Assembly (NCBI GenBank): GCA_963585895.1
Contig: CAUZXS010000127.1
Location: 115,440 to 179,439 of the forward strand
DNA from: Sepioteuthis lessoniana
Taxonomy: Eukaryota > Mollusca > Cephalopoda > Myopsida > Loliginidae
Length of the DNA: 64,000 bases
Direction: 5' to 3'
Shown here: positions 1 to 11,590 of the stretch, piece after piece
How positions within the stretch are numbered: the first letter of the stretch is position 1
Layout of the letters: each line of letters starts with the position of its first letter
Program-made: the position numbers and the translations under genes
The notes under the pieces: generated by a model
What the model was told of the DNA's origin: nothing
The model's database searches: none
Seen by the model: only the letters and a program-made list of their open reading frames with translations

Positions 1-1190
1 ATAAATAGTGCTAGCAATACTAGAAACGGTTAAACTATGTGCAAGCAAATGGTTTATATTAAATAGAATTAATTAAAATAAATAGTGCTAGCAATACTAG
101 AAACGGTTAAACTATGTGCAAGCAAATGATTTATATTAAATAGAATTAATTAAAATAAATAGTGCTAGCAATACTAGAAACGGTTAAACTATGTGCAAGC
201 AAATGATTTATATTAGATAGAATTAATTAAAATAAATAGTGCTAGCAATACTAGAAACGGTTAAACTATGTGCAAGCAAATGATTTATATTAAATAGAAT
301 TAATTAAAATAAATAGTGCTAGCAATACTAGAAACGGTTAAACTATGTGCAAGCAAATGATTAATATTAAATAGAATTAATTAAAATAAATAGTGCTAGC
401 AATACTAGAAACGGTTAAACTATGTGCAAGCAAATGATTTATATTAAATAGAATTAATTAAGATAAATAGTGCTAGCAATACTAGAAACGGTTAAACTAT
501 GTGCAAGCAAATGATTTATATTAAATAGAATTAATTAAAATAAATAGTGCTAGCAATACTAGAAACGGTTAAACTATGTGCAAGCAAATGATTTATAATT
601 AATAGAACTAATTAAAATAAATAGTGCTAGCAATACTAGAAACGGTTAAACTATGTGCAAGCAAATGATTTATATTAGATAGAATTAATTAAAATAAATA
701 GTGCTAGCAATACTAGAAACGGTTAAACTATGTGCAAGCAAATGATTTATATTAAATAGAATTAATTAAAATAAATAGTGCTAGCAATACTAGAAACGGT
801 TAAACTATGTGCAAGCAAATGATTAATATTAAATAGAATTAATTAAAATAAATAATGCTAGCAATACTAGAAACGGTTAAACTATGTGCAAGCAAATGAT
901 TTATATTAAATAGAATTAATTAAGATAAATAGTGCTAGCAATACTAGAAACGGTTAAACTATGTGCAAGCAAATGATTTATATTAAATAGAATTAATTAA
1001 AATAAATAGTGCTAGCAATACTAGAAACGGTTAAACTATGTGCAAGCAAATGATTTATAATTAATAGAATTAATTAAAATAAATAGTGCTAGCAATACTA
1101 GAAACGGTTAAACTATGTGCAAGCAAATGGTTAATATAAAATAGAATTAATTAAGATTAATAGTGCTAACAATACTAGAAACGATTTATT
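1..1190 (+). repeat. 77-bp tandem array (about 15 copies)
   Basis: The monomer repeats every 77 bp (for example starts at 1, 78 and 155) and carries the core GCTAGCAATACTAGAAACGG followed by TTAAACTATGTGCAAGCAAATG. Diagnostic variants recur in the same order in monomers 3-8 and 9-14, a higher-order period of 462 bp (TATTAGATAG at 211 and 673). The unit matches the internal monomer of dispersed family D, so it looks like a local expansion inside a family D copy. The window starts inside the array. Confidence 0.95.
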
Positions 1191-1275
1191 CCAACAAATG
1201 AACTCTTACACGTTTAAAATAATGTTACCAGCAAACTTACAAGCTTACAAATCGCATACACACACACACACAAGC

Positions 1276-1314
<39 letters not shown>

Positions 1315-1372
1315 GACATTAAACAACCTACAATGGTTGATATGCCATAAAACTAAATGACCAAACCAAACC
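1191..1372 (+). mobile_element. Family D 3' tail with (CA)n and (TG)n
   Basis: After the array the sequence continues as a family D tail: a terminal-like stretch with GTTACCAGCAAAC, then (CA)n at 1256-1272 and (TG)n at 1280-1311, then ACAATGGTTGATATGCCATA and an ACCAAACCAAACC-type end. This makes positions 1-1372 one family D copy with a much enlarged middle. Confidence 0.7.
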
Positions 1373-1701
1373 TGAAACCATATAATTCCTTGAAAAAGAA
1401 TTATTTCAGTATAAAATAATTTGTCATATAATGTCCTCCCCGACACCAACTATCACCAACCCAATTGACAAGTTGCAGCATTGATAGACAGGAGACTCGT
1501 TAGAGGTCATTACGATTGAAGCAATCTGGAGAAAATGTTCCACTCTTTTCCTAAATAGAAGCATCAATATCATTATGGACTGCTGTTAAAACGTGAACCC
1601 AAAGGGTTTACGAGTCGCCTAGTAACGATTAAATGCAGCAAACTTACAAGCTTGCATGAACAGTCAAACAATCGATGTCTTTGGTGTAGTTTCCGGTTTT
1701 G

Positions 1702-1703
<2 letters not shown>
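1373..1703. other. Unassigned stretch
   Basis: No long reading frame, RNA gene or repeat family recognised. Some phrases (CTCTTTTCCTAAA, AAGCATCAATATC) loosely resemble an old SINE C copy on the minus strand, but not enough to call. Confidence 0.4.
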
Positions 1704-1766
<63 letters not shown>

Positions 1767-1774
1767 CTGCGTGT

Positions 1775-1810
<36 letters not shown>

Positions 1811-1831
1811 AAACGATATATATATATATAC
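1704..1831. repeat. Compound (TA)n-(TG)n-(CA)n-(TA)n microsatellite
   Basis: TA runs from about 1704 to 1741, TG to about 1766, CA from about 1779 to 1807, then a short TA run to 1831. The TG and CA blocks face each other and could form a hairpin. Confidence 0.95.
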
Positions 1832-2076
1832 GTAATACTTTGCATGTTATTTCACTCAACAAAAAGAGATTATAATCAGTATCTCATCTTATCAGTACAA
1901 AATCTTTTTTCTTTTTTTCAAATATTTCACGTTTTCTTTGACTCAGCAGTAAATTAAAAGCTCATAAGTAAAGTTTAAAGAAATACTTTTATCAGTAGAA
2001 AAATATATGAACAGAATGAGATAGATAGATAGATTATCACCCATAAAAGTACACCCTAACTATTTTTACTATTATA

Positions 2077-2712
2077 CAGGGTGCAGCAGATTTACCTTTA
2101 ACATTTTATGCTGACAACTGTGTGGTGCAAGTGAAATTAGGCAAGTGGCAAGAGTAGCTCCATCTAACTAATATCTTATCATTTTAAATACGATCAGTTA
2201 CTAACTTAGTTTGGACCAGTGCGCACGGTACTGTTAAAACGTTTCTTAAGACTTGTGAATCTATAATTTCTACATAGAACTTTTCGTATCCATTTCATGT
2301 TACATTGGAATGGTGCTTTTCTGGGTATGATTTTCAACTAATAAAACGTTTCTTAAGACTTTTGAATCTATAACTGCTACATAGAACTTTTCGTACCCAT
2401 TTCATGTTACGTTGGAATGATGCTGTTCTGGGTATGATTTTCAACTAATAGCATTATCGATTTTCTATCCAGAATAGCATCATTCTGACGCGAAATGAAG
2501 ACCAAAAATTCTCTGTGTAGAAATTACAGATTCACAAAACTTAAAAAAAAACTTTCAGTGTCAAGTGCAAGTGGTACAACGGTCTAAGTCATCTTTGTAA
2601 CTGATCGTATCTGAACACAAAATGATATAACACTAGCTTGATGGAGCTACCATTACCACTTGAAAACACAGATGATAGTTTAAAATGTAGGAGTTATTTC
2701 TATCGCACCCTG
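2077..2712. mobile_element. Foldback element with CAGGGTGC ends
   Basis: The left end CAGGGTGC at 2077 is mirrored by GCACCCTG ending at 2712. The outer parts of the two halves resemble each other as inverted repeats (ACGATCAGTTAC near 2190 against GTAACTGATCGTAT near 2597). The left half holds an imperfect direct duplication of about 105 bp (about 2233-2335 and 2344-2448; both carry CTACATAGAACTTTTCGTA). No transposase is visible. It looks like a non-autonomous DNA transposon; a clear target-site duplication could not be settled. Confidence 0.7.
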
Positions 2713-3095
2713 TTTAAAGTTGATTTTCATATAAATCAAAGATATCAGAATTTTATCGTTTCTAGTGGAATACTAGACAATTAAAACGGATATTATTAGT
2801 TATTATTTATTACCAATGTCTACGGCATTGAAAAATTGAACAGGTAACAATCCAAAAATGTTTACATCCGTTATATATATTCATGAGATTTTATTTTTGA
2901 TGAGAAAAATTTTATACTGTTGATTTTTTTGTAATAAATAATACCTAATAATATTTAGTTTCATAATGTTCCTCTAGAATTAATTTTAAAAAATTCTAGC
3001 GCATTCTTATTTACGGTAGATAGTCCCATAACCTGGTTTAGTCATTGAGACACTACTTCTATTCCGTGTCTTAGGTAGGAATAACCTGGTAGAGA
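2713..3095. other. AT-rich, nothing recognised
   Basis: No coding signal or repeat family found between the foldback element and the next SINE. Confidence 0.4.
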
Positions 3096-3330
3096 CCATC
3101 CCTCTCCAACTAGTTTGAATTCAGAGTTTTCTTTCTCCTAGACCGGTTATCATGCCAAGGTGAAAGAGCACAGTCTGTCCGACTATTTATCATTGCTGGA
3201 GGCAGAATAGTTGAATTCATACCTTTTCTAAGAATATTAGCGCTATGTGAAATGCAAACAGCCATGTTCAGGATTTGAATTCGGGTAACCGAGCCTATTT
3301 TCTACTAACAAAAGTTCTGCCACGAGCGAG
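3096..3330 (-). mobile_element. SINE A, old copy
   Basis: Diverged minus-strand copy of the tRNA-derived SINE A. The body (TCAGAGTTTTCTTTCTCCTAG, then GCTATGTGAAATGCAAACAG) and the degraded tRNA-like head (AGGATTTGAATTCGGGTAAC) are recognisable. Confidence 0.75.
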
Positions 3331-3727
3331 ATACACATACGAATTAAGATATTGAAACAAATATCAAATTACGTTTAAATGCAAAACGCAAGCTCATAAA
3401 AGATGAAATTACCCTTAGTGAGTTCAGTTCATAAACCATTGTCCAATAAAGAATACTCCAACAATTCTTTTTGATGATGATCTATCCTTGACGGACACTA
3501 GTCTGAGCCTATCACTGTCAGATCAGATAGATTTTTTTTCTTGCTAAATACAAGCAAGAAGCGTATCTACTCCAAATACAGCGATCAAATTTTCGTCCGA
3601 CCTCAACCCTTTGTCTTTTCTCCCTTGGTTGAACCTACCAGAATTTGTTCCTCCCTGCATAACTCTCAAAACTAGCGCACCACACAGGCTATCTTACCAC
3701 GACAGAGTAAATAATCAAGAGGCATGT
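3331..3727. other. Nothing recognised
   Basis: No long reading frame with family resemblance and no clear repeat between two old SINE A copies. Confidence 0.4.
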
Positions 3728-3955
3728 ATTTACCCAACCCTTCCGCTTAGAGCAGGCTGTGACACAAGGTCACTTTTAAAGCAGATTACCACTGGTTTGA
3801 CTTCAGGGTTTTCCTTTTTCTGAACTGGCTGCCTTATCAAAGCTAAAGAACGCAATCAATCTTACTATTTACCCACATTTGGAGTGGGGAGAACGTATGT
3901 TGGATTCATGCCTTTCCCTCGGACACAAGCTCGAAGTAAAACTCAAATATTGTTT
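3728..3955 (-). mobile_element. SINE A, old copy lacking the head
   Basis: Minus strand. It starts at the SINE A 3' end (ACCCAACCCTTCCGCT), runs through GTGACACAAGGTCAC and TCAGGGTTTTCC to CATGCCTTTCC, and stops before the tRNA-like head. Confidence 0.75.
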
Positions 3956-4859
3956 TGGATTGGTCATCATTATCATTGGTCATCATTCTGTAATCAGACG
4001 TCCACTGTAAACGGTTGTCATGCTACGTATACAATATTTTAGTTCGCCGTCACTAGGACTCTGTATTAGAGACTAATCAATCCCGATGAAACTGCTGACA
4101 AGATTGGAATGTATTTGCTTTCCAAGAGTTAAAGTCTTTAGCAAAGAATTCGGAAAAAAAACGGTAAAGCTGAAGAAGAGAACTTGTTTCTCCAAGAGTT
4201 ATTGCGTCTTGTGCAGTTCTTAAAAAAATACGGATAATGTCGTTTTTCCATGGAGAGTATACAAATAAGCTGATCATTCAACTTATGTAGGTCCTTGATG
4301 CATCAAAAAAGAAATTGACGAAAAGTTTTCTTTTTAAAATAATGCCCCAGTTTCTGCCAGTCTCGCTACTAAAATCAACTCTGAAATTAAGAATGATGAC
4401 TAGATACCATCTCAAATATTCAGACAAAAATTAACTTTACCATTCTCATCTTCAGACACTAATCAATACATAGATATTCTGGTGGATAAGATTGTACTGT
4501 TATTTTTGGTGCTGCGAGCAGTCTAATATTGTGAGAAGATATATTCAGTTGGAAATTACATTTTTTTGTTAGTATCAGTAGTTTCTTTTCTACAATAAAT
4601 GTTAAAAAGTCACTGAATAAAAAGAAAACAGTCTTCCATAATCTGTTATTATTTCATCACTCTTCCAATAACCAAGCTCTCTGTGGCCATCTTTCTTTAT
4701 GGGTCTAGAAATAGTTTTTGTAAACTGGCTAAGTGATACTAGTCGCTTTCAGACAGCTTTTTTTCCATACCAATTACAGGCGAAATACACAATATCCAAA
4801 GAAATGAGAAGGAAAAAAAATAAGAAAACCAGAAATTGGTGCTGAAATATTTGGATGTA
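3956..4859. other. Nothing recognised
   Basis: About 900 bp with only short frames that match no family I know, and no clear repeat. Confidence 0.4.
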
Positions 4860-5180
4860 AATATTCTAATAAAAATATATCCTGATGACAATGTATTTTA
4901 ATGATAAAATATATCATTAAAATATATTTTAATGACAATATATTTTAATGAAATATTGGAATGAAAACGTATCTAAATGAAAATATATTTTAATGAAAAT
5001 ATATTTTAATGAAAATATGTTTTAATAACAAATATATCTTAATGAGAATATACCCTGATGAACATTTATTTTAATAAAAATATATTTTACTGAAAATATT
5101 TTTTAATGAAATATTTGAATGAAAATATATTTTAATGATATTTTAAAGAAAATATATTTTAATGAAAATGCTTTAATGAA
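4860..5180. repeat. Degenerate 15-17 bp minisatellite
   Basis: Irregular tandem copies of a unit like GAAAATATATTTTAAT, with frequent single-base changes and length changes. It gives short open frames rich in I, K, F and N that I do not regard as genes. Confidence 0.85.
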
Positions 5181-5449
5181 ACATTCTAATGTAAATTTGA
5201 ATGTAACGGGCATTTTTCAACAATATTTTTTTTTTAAATTTCACTTAAAAATAACTTTTAAAATTTTTTTAATTTTCAGTCAAAAGAACATTATCAAAAA
5301 TGTATGCATTAAAACAGCCCTATGTTTCCTAGTGAGTTAATTTTTTATTTGAAAATATTCAAGCAGTAGACAAACTATAATACTTCGAATTCAAGAACAT
5401 TTGAATATCAACTTCAGGTTTTCTGATACTATTTTCTTCTTTTCTATAA

Positions 5450-5451
<2 letters not shown>

Positions 5452-5513
<62 letters not shown>
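5452..5513. repeat. (TA)n(TG)n microsatellite
   Basis: A short TA run to about 5463, then an uninterrupted TG run of about 25 units to 5513. Confidence 0.95.
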
Positions 5514-5514
<1 letters not shown>

Positions 5515-5545
5515 GGCATTTCACAAAGCGCTAATATCCTTGGGC

Positions 5546-6070
5546 AGCCCAGTCGGCGGGGGCAGCAGAATATGCCGACCGCATCTTTGCGTATGGGTAA
5601 CACCTTATAACCAATGTCCTGAATATGATACTAAACTATCTGATGGGGAGGCTTCAGTTTTGGAGTTTAGGGGAATGTAGAGTACTCCTTCATTGCCATT
5701 AGTCCCAGGTCCACTCTGACACGGAGTGGTAATATCTGTTGGGTCCCATTAATGGGTCAGATAGAATTGTTTAACCATTTAACTATGTGCAAATAAATCA
5801 CTGATGTTAAATGGAATTGTTATTGTTGCATAGCAATGCTTGAAACCATTTAACTGTGTGCTAAAAATGATCTGTATGGATTAGAATTATTACTGTTGGA
5901 TAGGAATACTTGAAACCCTTTAACTGTGTGCAAATAAATGAGCTCTGGCTTGGTCAATATGTTACCTACAAACAATTCGTTTACAAATTATATATATATA
6001 TATATCTATGAACACGGTTTAGCATTAAATAACCTACAAAAATTGATATGCAATAAAAAACAATCTAACA
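5546..6070 (+). mobile_element. Family D element
   Basis: Head-first copy of dispersed family D. It opens with GCCCAGTCGGCGGGGGCAG, includes TATGATACTAAACTATCTGA-like head sequence, then three internal monomers with GTTTAACCATTTAACTATG and CTTGAAACC, and ends with GCATTAAATAACCTAC and TTGATATGC plus an A-rich end. Confidence 0.8.
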
Positions 6071-6117
6071 ACAATTACTCTCGGGAAATGTATGAATCGA
6101 ACTCTTGACCTTCCAGC

Positions 6118-6246
6118 TATGGGTAAAGAGTAGGGTAGACCGGGCTCTTTAACCTTGATATGGCAACCATTCTAGGAGAAGGAAAACTCTGAACTCATAC
6201 CGGTTAAACTCTGCTTGAAATGTGATCTTGAATCACATCCTGTTAG
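6118..6246 (+). mobile_element. SINE A, 3' half
   Basis: Plus-strand 3' half of SINE A, from GGGTAAAGAGTAGGGTAGAC through CTAGGAGAAGGAAAACTCTG to CACATCCTGTTAG. The tRNA-like head is missing. Confidence 0.75.
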
Positions 6247-6263
6247 TACAACGAGGTTTATAG

Positions 6264-6264
<1 letters not shown>

Positions 6265-6306
<42 letters not shown>
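6265..6306. repeat. (CA)n(TA)n microsatellite
   Basis: A CA run followed directly by a TA run, adjoining the family E module. Confidence 0.9.
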
Positions 6307-6446
6307 ATGTAATTAGAAGAAAACTCAAATCTAGTTAAGTTATCATTATGAATTTATTTCAGCGAAGAATATCATTATAACCTTTTTCTCACCAGTTGAC
6401 TGTACACGTTTAAATTGAGGTTGAAAAACACCAAATATGGATTACA
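6307..6446 (-). mobile_element. Family E module, TA-flanked
   Basis: The reverse complement matches 8735-8877 along its length (TGTAATCCATATTTGG, TTTTTCAACCTCAA, TGAAATAAATTCATAATGA, TTTGAGTTTTCTTCTAATTA). It abuts a TA microsatellite on one side and the start of a LINE on the other. It contains a hammerhead-ribozyme-like arrangement (ACTGGTGAG, a pairing region, then CTGAAAT). Confidence 0.6.
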
Positions 6447-8403
6447 GGCAAACAGTAAACGAAGTGAGCAGAAGAAAGAGTACCGCGAAACTTAAACTGA
6501 AAGCTACTTGCCAAGAAGAACGAATATACATGTGGAAACCCCATTTCGAGAATTTACTCAGAAAACCTCCGAAAGTTATGCACGAACCAATCACGAAAAT
6601 TATTAGTAATCAACTAGACATTAAACTCGGACAGTTTACGCAAGAAGAACTCGTCTCAGTACTGAGAAAAATTAAAAATAGGAAAGCAGCTGAGCTTGAT
6701 GAAATACTCCCAGAAGTATGAAAGACAAGGGAATTCGACGACATACTGCTCCGACACTGTAATGCTGTATATAACCAGCACACAATAAACAGATGGACAA
6801 AGGGATCCATCCTCCCTTTCCCTAAGAAGGGTGACCTCGGAATAGCCAAGAAATACCGAGGTGTAACCCTTACATCCATAGCAGCCAAGATCTACAATGC
6901 TCTACAATGCAGTCGCATAGAACCCAAAATCGAGAAATAATTTGGAAGAACCAAAATGGCTTTCGGAGAAATCGATCCACGACATCACAAATTTTGACTA
7001 TCCGTCGAATTCTAGAAGGTCTATGTGTAAAAACCTTGTGGCAACAATATTATTCGTCGACTTCTCTAAAGCATTTGACTCCATACACAGAGGAGAGATG
7101 GAGCAAATACTTCCCGCCAACGACCTCTCCGAAGAAACCGTTGCAGTCATAATGATGCTATATAAAAACACGAAAGTAAAAGTCCGCTCACGGGATGAAG
7201 ACACAGACTACTTCGACATTATAGTAGGTGTGCTACAGGAAGACCCATTAGCTCTATACTTTTTTATCATCTACCTAGACTACATGCTTAGAGCGTCTAT
7301 AGATTTAATGAAGAAAAGCTGACAAAGGAAAGAAGCAGAAGATCCTATTTACCCAACCCCTCCGCTCGGGCAAGATATGACACAAGGTCAATTTTTAAGC
7401 GGAGTTTAACAGGTTTGAATTCAGAGTTTTCCTTCTCCTAGACTAGTTGCCTAACCAAGGCTGAAGAACCTAGTCTGTCCTACTATTTACCCATAGCTGG
7501 AGGGAGAATAATTGGATTCATACCTTTCCGAAGGGTATTAGTGCTATGTGAAATGCAATCAGTCTCGTCCAGGATTTGAACTCGTGTCGTCGTGTTCATT
7601 TCCTACGACGATAACAAATACACCACGGGCACCTCCAGAAGCAGAAGATACCCCGCACAAACAATTATGGACGTGGACTACGCCGATGACATAGTGCTTC
7701 TGGAAAATACACCGCCCAAGCCGAATCCCTGCTACATAGTCTGGAACGAGCATCTGCAGGTAGCATAGGCCTCCATGTCGACGCAGAAAAGATGGAATAC
7801 ATGTGCTTTGATCAAAAACGTGACATCTCCACACTAAATGGTGGTCTTCTGAAACTATTAGACAAGTTCACCTACCCAGGAAGCAGCGTCTTATCGACCA
7901 AAAATGACATCAACACTCGACTAACAAAAGCATGGACAGCTCTCGATAGGCTATTGGTCATATGGAAGTCAGGCCTGATGGATGAAATGAAAAGTTTTTT
8001 CCAAGCAGCGGTCATGTCGATACTGCTATATGAATACGCTCCATGGACGCTAACTAAACGTATGGTGAAAAACCTCAACAGCAATATCACGAAAATGCTG
8101 CGAACTATATTGAACAAACGCTGGTGGCCACACCCCACAAATAGCAGCTGTACGGCAACATACCACCCATCACGAAAACTATCCAACTTAGACGAACCAG
8201 ACATGCAGGACACTGCTGGAGAAGTAAGGACGAACTCATAAGTGACGTACTCCGGTGGACCCCTTCACAGGACGACCAGCTAGAACCTATATACAACAGC
8301 TCTGTACCGATACAAAGATATACCCTAGAAGATCGCTAGGGAGCGATGGACGATAGAGACGGGTGACGAGAGAGGGTCAGAGAGATCCATGCTGGCAGTG
8401 CGA
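6447..8403 (+). pseudogene. RTE-like LINE reverse transcriptase, broken (copy A)
   Basis: Remains of a non-LTR retrotransposon reverse transcriptase, which copies element RNA into DNA at the target site. In order: FTQEELVSVLRKIKNRKA near 6637, WTKGSILPFPKKGDL near 6796, TILFVDFSKAFDSIH near 7046 (palm motif A), a degraded GVLQEDPLA near 7229, the catalytic YADD box near 7680, then LTKAWTALDRL and ILLYEYAPWTLTKR. Stops and frame changes occur throughout: a TGA at about 6719, a small duplication near 6897, and shifts after 7740. SINE A splits it at 7344-7636. The clade (RTE-like) is an inference from the compact C-terminus; no apurinic endonuclease domain is visible here. Confidence 0.9.
7344..7636 (-). 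mobile_element. SINE A, full length with target duplication
   Basis: A 293-bp minus-strand SINE A. The tRNA-like head lies at the right end (A-box-like TGGTGTA, complement of about 7618-7630; B-box-like GAGTTCAAATCC). Both sides carry AGAAGCAGAAGAT (7331-7343 and 7637-7649), a 13-bp target-site duplication. The same LINE position is uninterrupted near 25235 and 35880, which confirms the empty site. Confidence 0.95.
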
Positions 8404-8694
8404 CTATATATATATATATACATAAGGAAAAAAGAGGATGAAGGCTCCATTAACTGAAGTATTTAACACATGTAAAAGGAGTAAACAGAAAAACGTATGG
8501 GGATAATAGTTTAGTTTACAAACTTACATTATTCAAAAAATTCCACCTGCTACAAAAAAATCAAGGATTTGTTTAAATTAGGATGGGTTAATTTACAGGA
8601 ACACCCTCTTTCTGGTTTCTTAATTTTTCTAATACTTTATTGTTTTAACCCCCTTTACTTTCGCCTGAAAATTTAGATCTATATACGTGTCTTT

Positions 8695-8734
<40 letters not shown>
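8404..8734. other. Unassigned AT-rich DNA ending in (TA)n
   Basis: Nothing recognised from 8422 to 8695. TA microsatellites lie at about 8404-8421 and 8696-8734; the second borders the family E module. Confidence 0.6.
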
Positions 8735-8737
<3 letters not shown>

Positions 8738-8877
8738 AATCTATATTTGCTATTTTTCAACCTCAAATTAAACGTATGAAGTCATCTGATGAGCCGAAGA
8801 ATATAATATCCTTTGCCAAAATGAATTTATAATGACAATTTAACTAGGGTTGAGTAATCTTCTACTTACATTATATA
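8735..8877 (+). mobile_element. Family E module with hammerhead-like core
   Basis: The most complete copy of the roughly 140-bp family E module. CTGATGAG at 8786-8793 matches the conserved first core strand of hammerhead ribozymes; it is followed by GCCGAAG and a partly complementary CTTTGCC, then AAAATG where GAAA would be expected. CTCAAA and TTGAG near the ends can also pair. Whether it ever self-cleaved is unknown. Confidence 0.55.
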
Positions 8878-9032
8878 CGCTATGTATGAGTTTTATAATA
8901 TAAACCTGTATAGGAAATATATAATAATTGCCATACATCGAGCACTCCCATAGGTTCATATGAAATTCCACATATATTCTATTCACGAATGACCCACACC
9001 CAATGTCTTCCGACGGCGACTAAATATTACTG

Positions 9033-9035
<3 letters not shown>

Positions 9036-9070
<35 letters not shown>
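9036..9070. repeat. (TA)n microsatellite
   Basis: Pure TA run in otherwise unassigned DNA (8878-9283). Confidence 0.95.
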
Positions 9071-9071
<1 letters not shown>

Positions 9072-9283
9072 CAGGTTAAGTCAGAAATTTTGAAATATTT
9101 TTGTACGTGCTAGTTGGTGACGCGTATATCACTTGACCGAAGCAGTTCAAGCCGTGGAAGATACCCACTGTGGTTGGTAGTATCGTGCTAGTCGGTGCGC
9201 TGACAGGTTGTGCATTGCTTCACTCTTTGTGTGATTTAAAAGCTTCACAGATGAACGTGTAATGGTACCTAATTCAGGAACAT

Positions 9284-9568
9284 ATGCTTTACAAGTTCGA
9301 ACTCGACCATAACGCAGCAAAAGTAACCAAAAGATTTTTTTGTGCAAAAAGTAAAAGCGAAGTTGGTCACAGTACATTAACCGAATGGCTAGAGAAATTT
9401 CGCTCCGGTTGCAAGAATCTCGACGATCAGACAAGATGAAGTAGGAGTAAAACCGTGGATTTCATGGTCACACTCCAAACCATAGAAGTAAATGTGACGA
9501 GTAGCACTCGGAGAGTATCAGGCTTGGCATCTCACCTCCCAGTGCGGTTCGTCATCATCATGATCTAA
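9284..9568 (+). pseudogene. Mariner-type transposase, N-terminal relic
   Basis: A 95-codon stretch in one frame with a single internal TGA at 9437-9439. It reads as the helix-turn-helix DNA-binding part of a mariner transposase: HNAAKVTKRFFCAK, then TLTEWLEKFRSGCKNLDDQ, then a degraded SGRPK-like segment (SRSKTVDF) and STRRVSGLASHLP. The family uses this part to bind its terminal repeats before cut-and-paste movement. The catalytic half is absent, so the copy is dead. Confidence 0.85.
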
Positions 9569-10138
9569 CCCAAAACATCAGGAGCTATTGAATTGTGTCT
9601 CATACTATCAAAATATTGTTAAAAAAATGTATTATATATTATACAATTTTGAGTGATGAAATAAGGACATTTTCCACTGGGTCTTCACCAAAAAGAGTGT
9701 TTATAATTTGAACGTGGCCTGGTCAAATATTATATAATCAATTGATAAGAATTTGATAGATTGAATGAATAGAAACTTAAAATGGGACTGAGACAAATTT
9801 AATTTATTTTATGAATTTAATAAATCTGTGAATCTATTCTTTCAGTAAATTTCTGTGTCGTTTGGATTTTTTGAAAGATTTAAGTCAAGCACTTGCAGTT
9901 CTTTCTTGACACAATGTTCGGTTATTCACAGTAAGGTTGAATAACTATTTCACCGAGTTCTCCTTGCCATTCTTTGAGGCAAAACACTTTCTGTTTTATT
10001 CGTCCAGGATTGTGGATCCGGAACGACTGTTTTTCTTCAAAAAACATTATTCTGAAAACCTTTCTAATTTAAAAATATATATATACAGAGTCAAAATTTT
10101 TATAAGTTTGCAAATATATTCGTTTACCATATGAGTTT
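9569..10138. other. Nothing recognised
   Basis: AT-rich DNA between the mariner relic and a SINE, without supportable features. Confidence 0.4.
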
Positions 10139-10350
10139 GGGGATGTCCTCGTGGTCTTATGGTTAAATCACAGCGGAAACGTAGTAAGCGGGTTCGAACT
10201 CCAGTCTCGCTATTACATTCACTTTCCGACAAATACTTTTGAAAAAGGTATGGATCCTCCTAGCTATGCGTTAAATAGAATCCCTGCTCTTCTTCTAGTA
10301 GGATGGCTTTGGCATTAAATAACACAGCAAGGTTGATGTATCATTAAATC
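10139..10350 (+). mobile_element. SINE B
   Basis: tRNA-like head starting GGGATGTCCTCGTGG, an imperfect A-box (TGGTCTTATGG) and a good B-box (GGTTCGAACTCC). The body has AAAGGTATGGATCCTCCTAG, and the tail AGGATGGCTTTGGCATTAAA is shared with family D. Transcription by RNA polymerase III is typical of this SINE type. Confidence 0.85.
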
Positions 10351-11590
10351 GAAGTACCCTTTTGAGACATCTGCCCTTGACTAGTTTCTTTTTTTGTAAT
10401 TAAAAAAAAAAGATAGCTTAGAAAAGTGCGTCAGAAAAACTACAGATTTATGCCCTACTTACTCAAGACTTCCTTGTCTGAATTGGTTAAACTTGTGGCG
10501 GGAGCTATAGTAGATACAGGTAAGGATAGGCCTTGTAATAATATAATCATCAAGAGATGCTATAACTCATGCTAACCAGAAAAGACTCGGAAATAATTCA
10601 TAAATGGATAGGAGATGTGTTTGAAAAAAGAAAAAAAAAGTATGGTTTTAGTCGTTCTTTTTTGTTCATTCAGAAACATATAGCGTACCATAGTTATAAT
10701 TGGAAAGGACCCCAGGGGAAATCCACATGTGATATGAGGCTGCTGGCAGTTTGTGGCGCTGATCGTTACGGATGGTTGAGCTGCTGGTTGGACGTATTCT
10801 TTTTCTGTTATATGTGTCCTTTCTGCTTGTGGAGTCAAATCAGCCTTTCTTTATGTAACGCACGAATGGGCTCAAATCGGCTTTTCATTGTCGCATTTCT
10901 GATTGGTCGGAAACCATTTTTCTGATCCTTTATTTTTCTCCCTCTCTCGCCGCGGAAGCGATGCGTGGGGCCGGTTGAATTCCGGTCTGTTCTTTTCCAT
11001 ATGAACGGTAACTGCCGAGGGGAACACTTCCGTTTCGATCATTGAAATAAATTCCGATAGGTTACGATAAAATTTTCAGATTAGAAGATCGTATTTAGTG
11101 TTGATTTTTTTAGCTCGTAGCATTTGTAGAAATCCAAGTCTACTACCGATTGTAATACAGAATCTGGCAGAATAATCCCTTAGCCTTAATATTACCACCG
11201 CGCAGACCTTAGCAGCAATGAGCAGGTGGGAAGCATTTCTTTGAAAAGCGGCAGCGGCACAGAAATTTTTGTCACCGCGTACTCGACAAGGGCATCTATG
11301 GAAGTTCTGTGATTAACTTTTTCGGGACGCAACATCTCACTACGTGATGACATTCCGTGACCAACTTACTCAATGAATTTATCCCCTTTACTTCTATGGA
11401 TGCCTGAAGATTCAGATCTTTAAACGCAGGCCCCAAACAGCTGACGAATTTAATTATTTTATTATTACAATTATTTGTTTCATATGACTCCTTGGGCATC
11501 TCCCCTTTTTACTATCTTCTCACATCAATCTAAAAAAATAATCTTTGTAAAGAACATATATACTATTAATGCGAAATGTATATACAGGTG
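10351..11590. other. Unassigned, partly GC-richer
   Basis: No family recognised. 10925-11060 is richer in CG (CTCTCGCCGCGGAAGCGATG) and has an ATTGG (CCAAT) motif just before it at about 10900, so a promoter or untranslated exon is possible but unsupported. The 118-codon open frame at 10569-10925 shows no recognisable domain. Confidence 0.35.

Noticed and set aside
1237-1862. Small proteins with HTHTHT or VCVCVC runs (also at 5391-5680, 43510-43902, 47925-48116, 56500-56960)
   Set aside because: They are microsatellite translations on either strand.
4860-5340. A short I/N/F-rich protein at 5119-5340
   Set aside because: It is largely a degenerate TTTAATGAAAATATA repeat.
10569-10925. A 118-codon open frame as a gene
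   Set aside because: No domain, start context or splice support; the opposite strand is also open over much of it.
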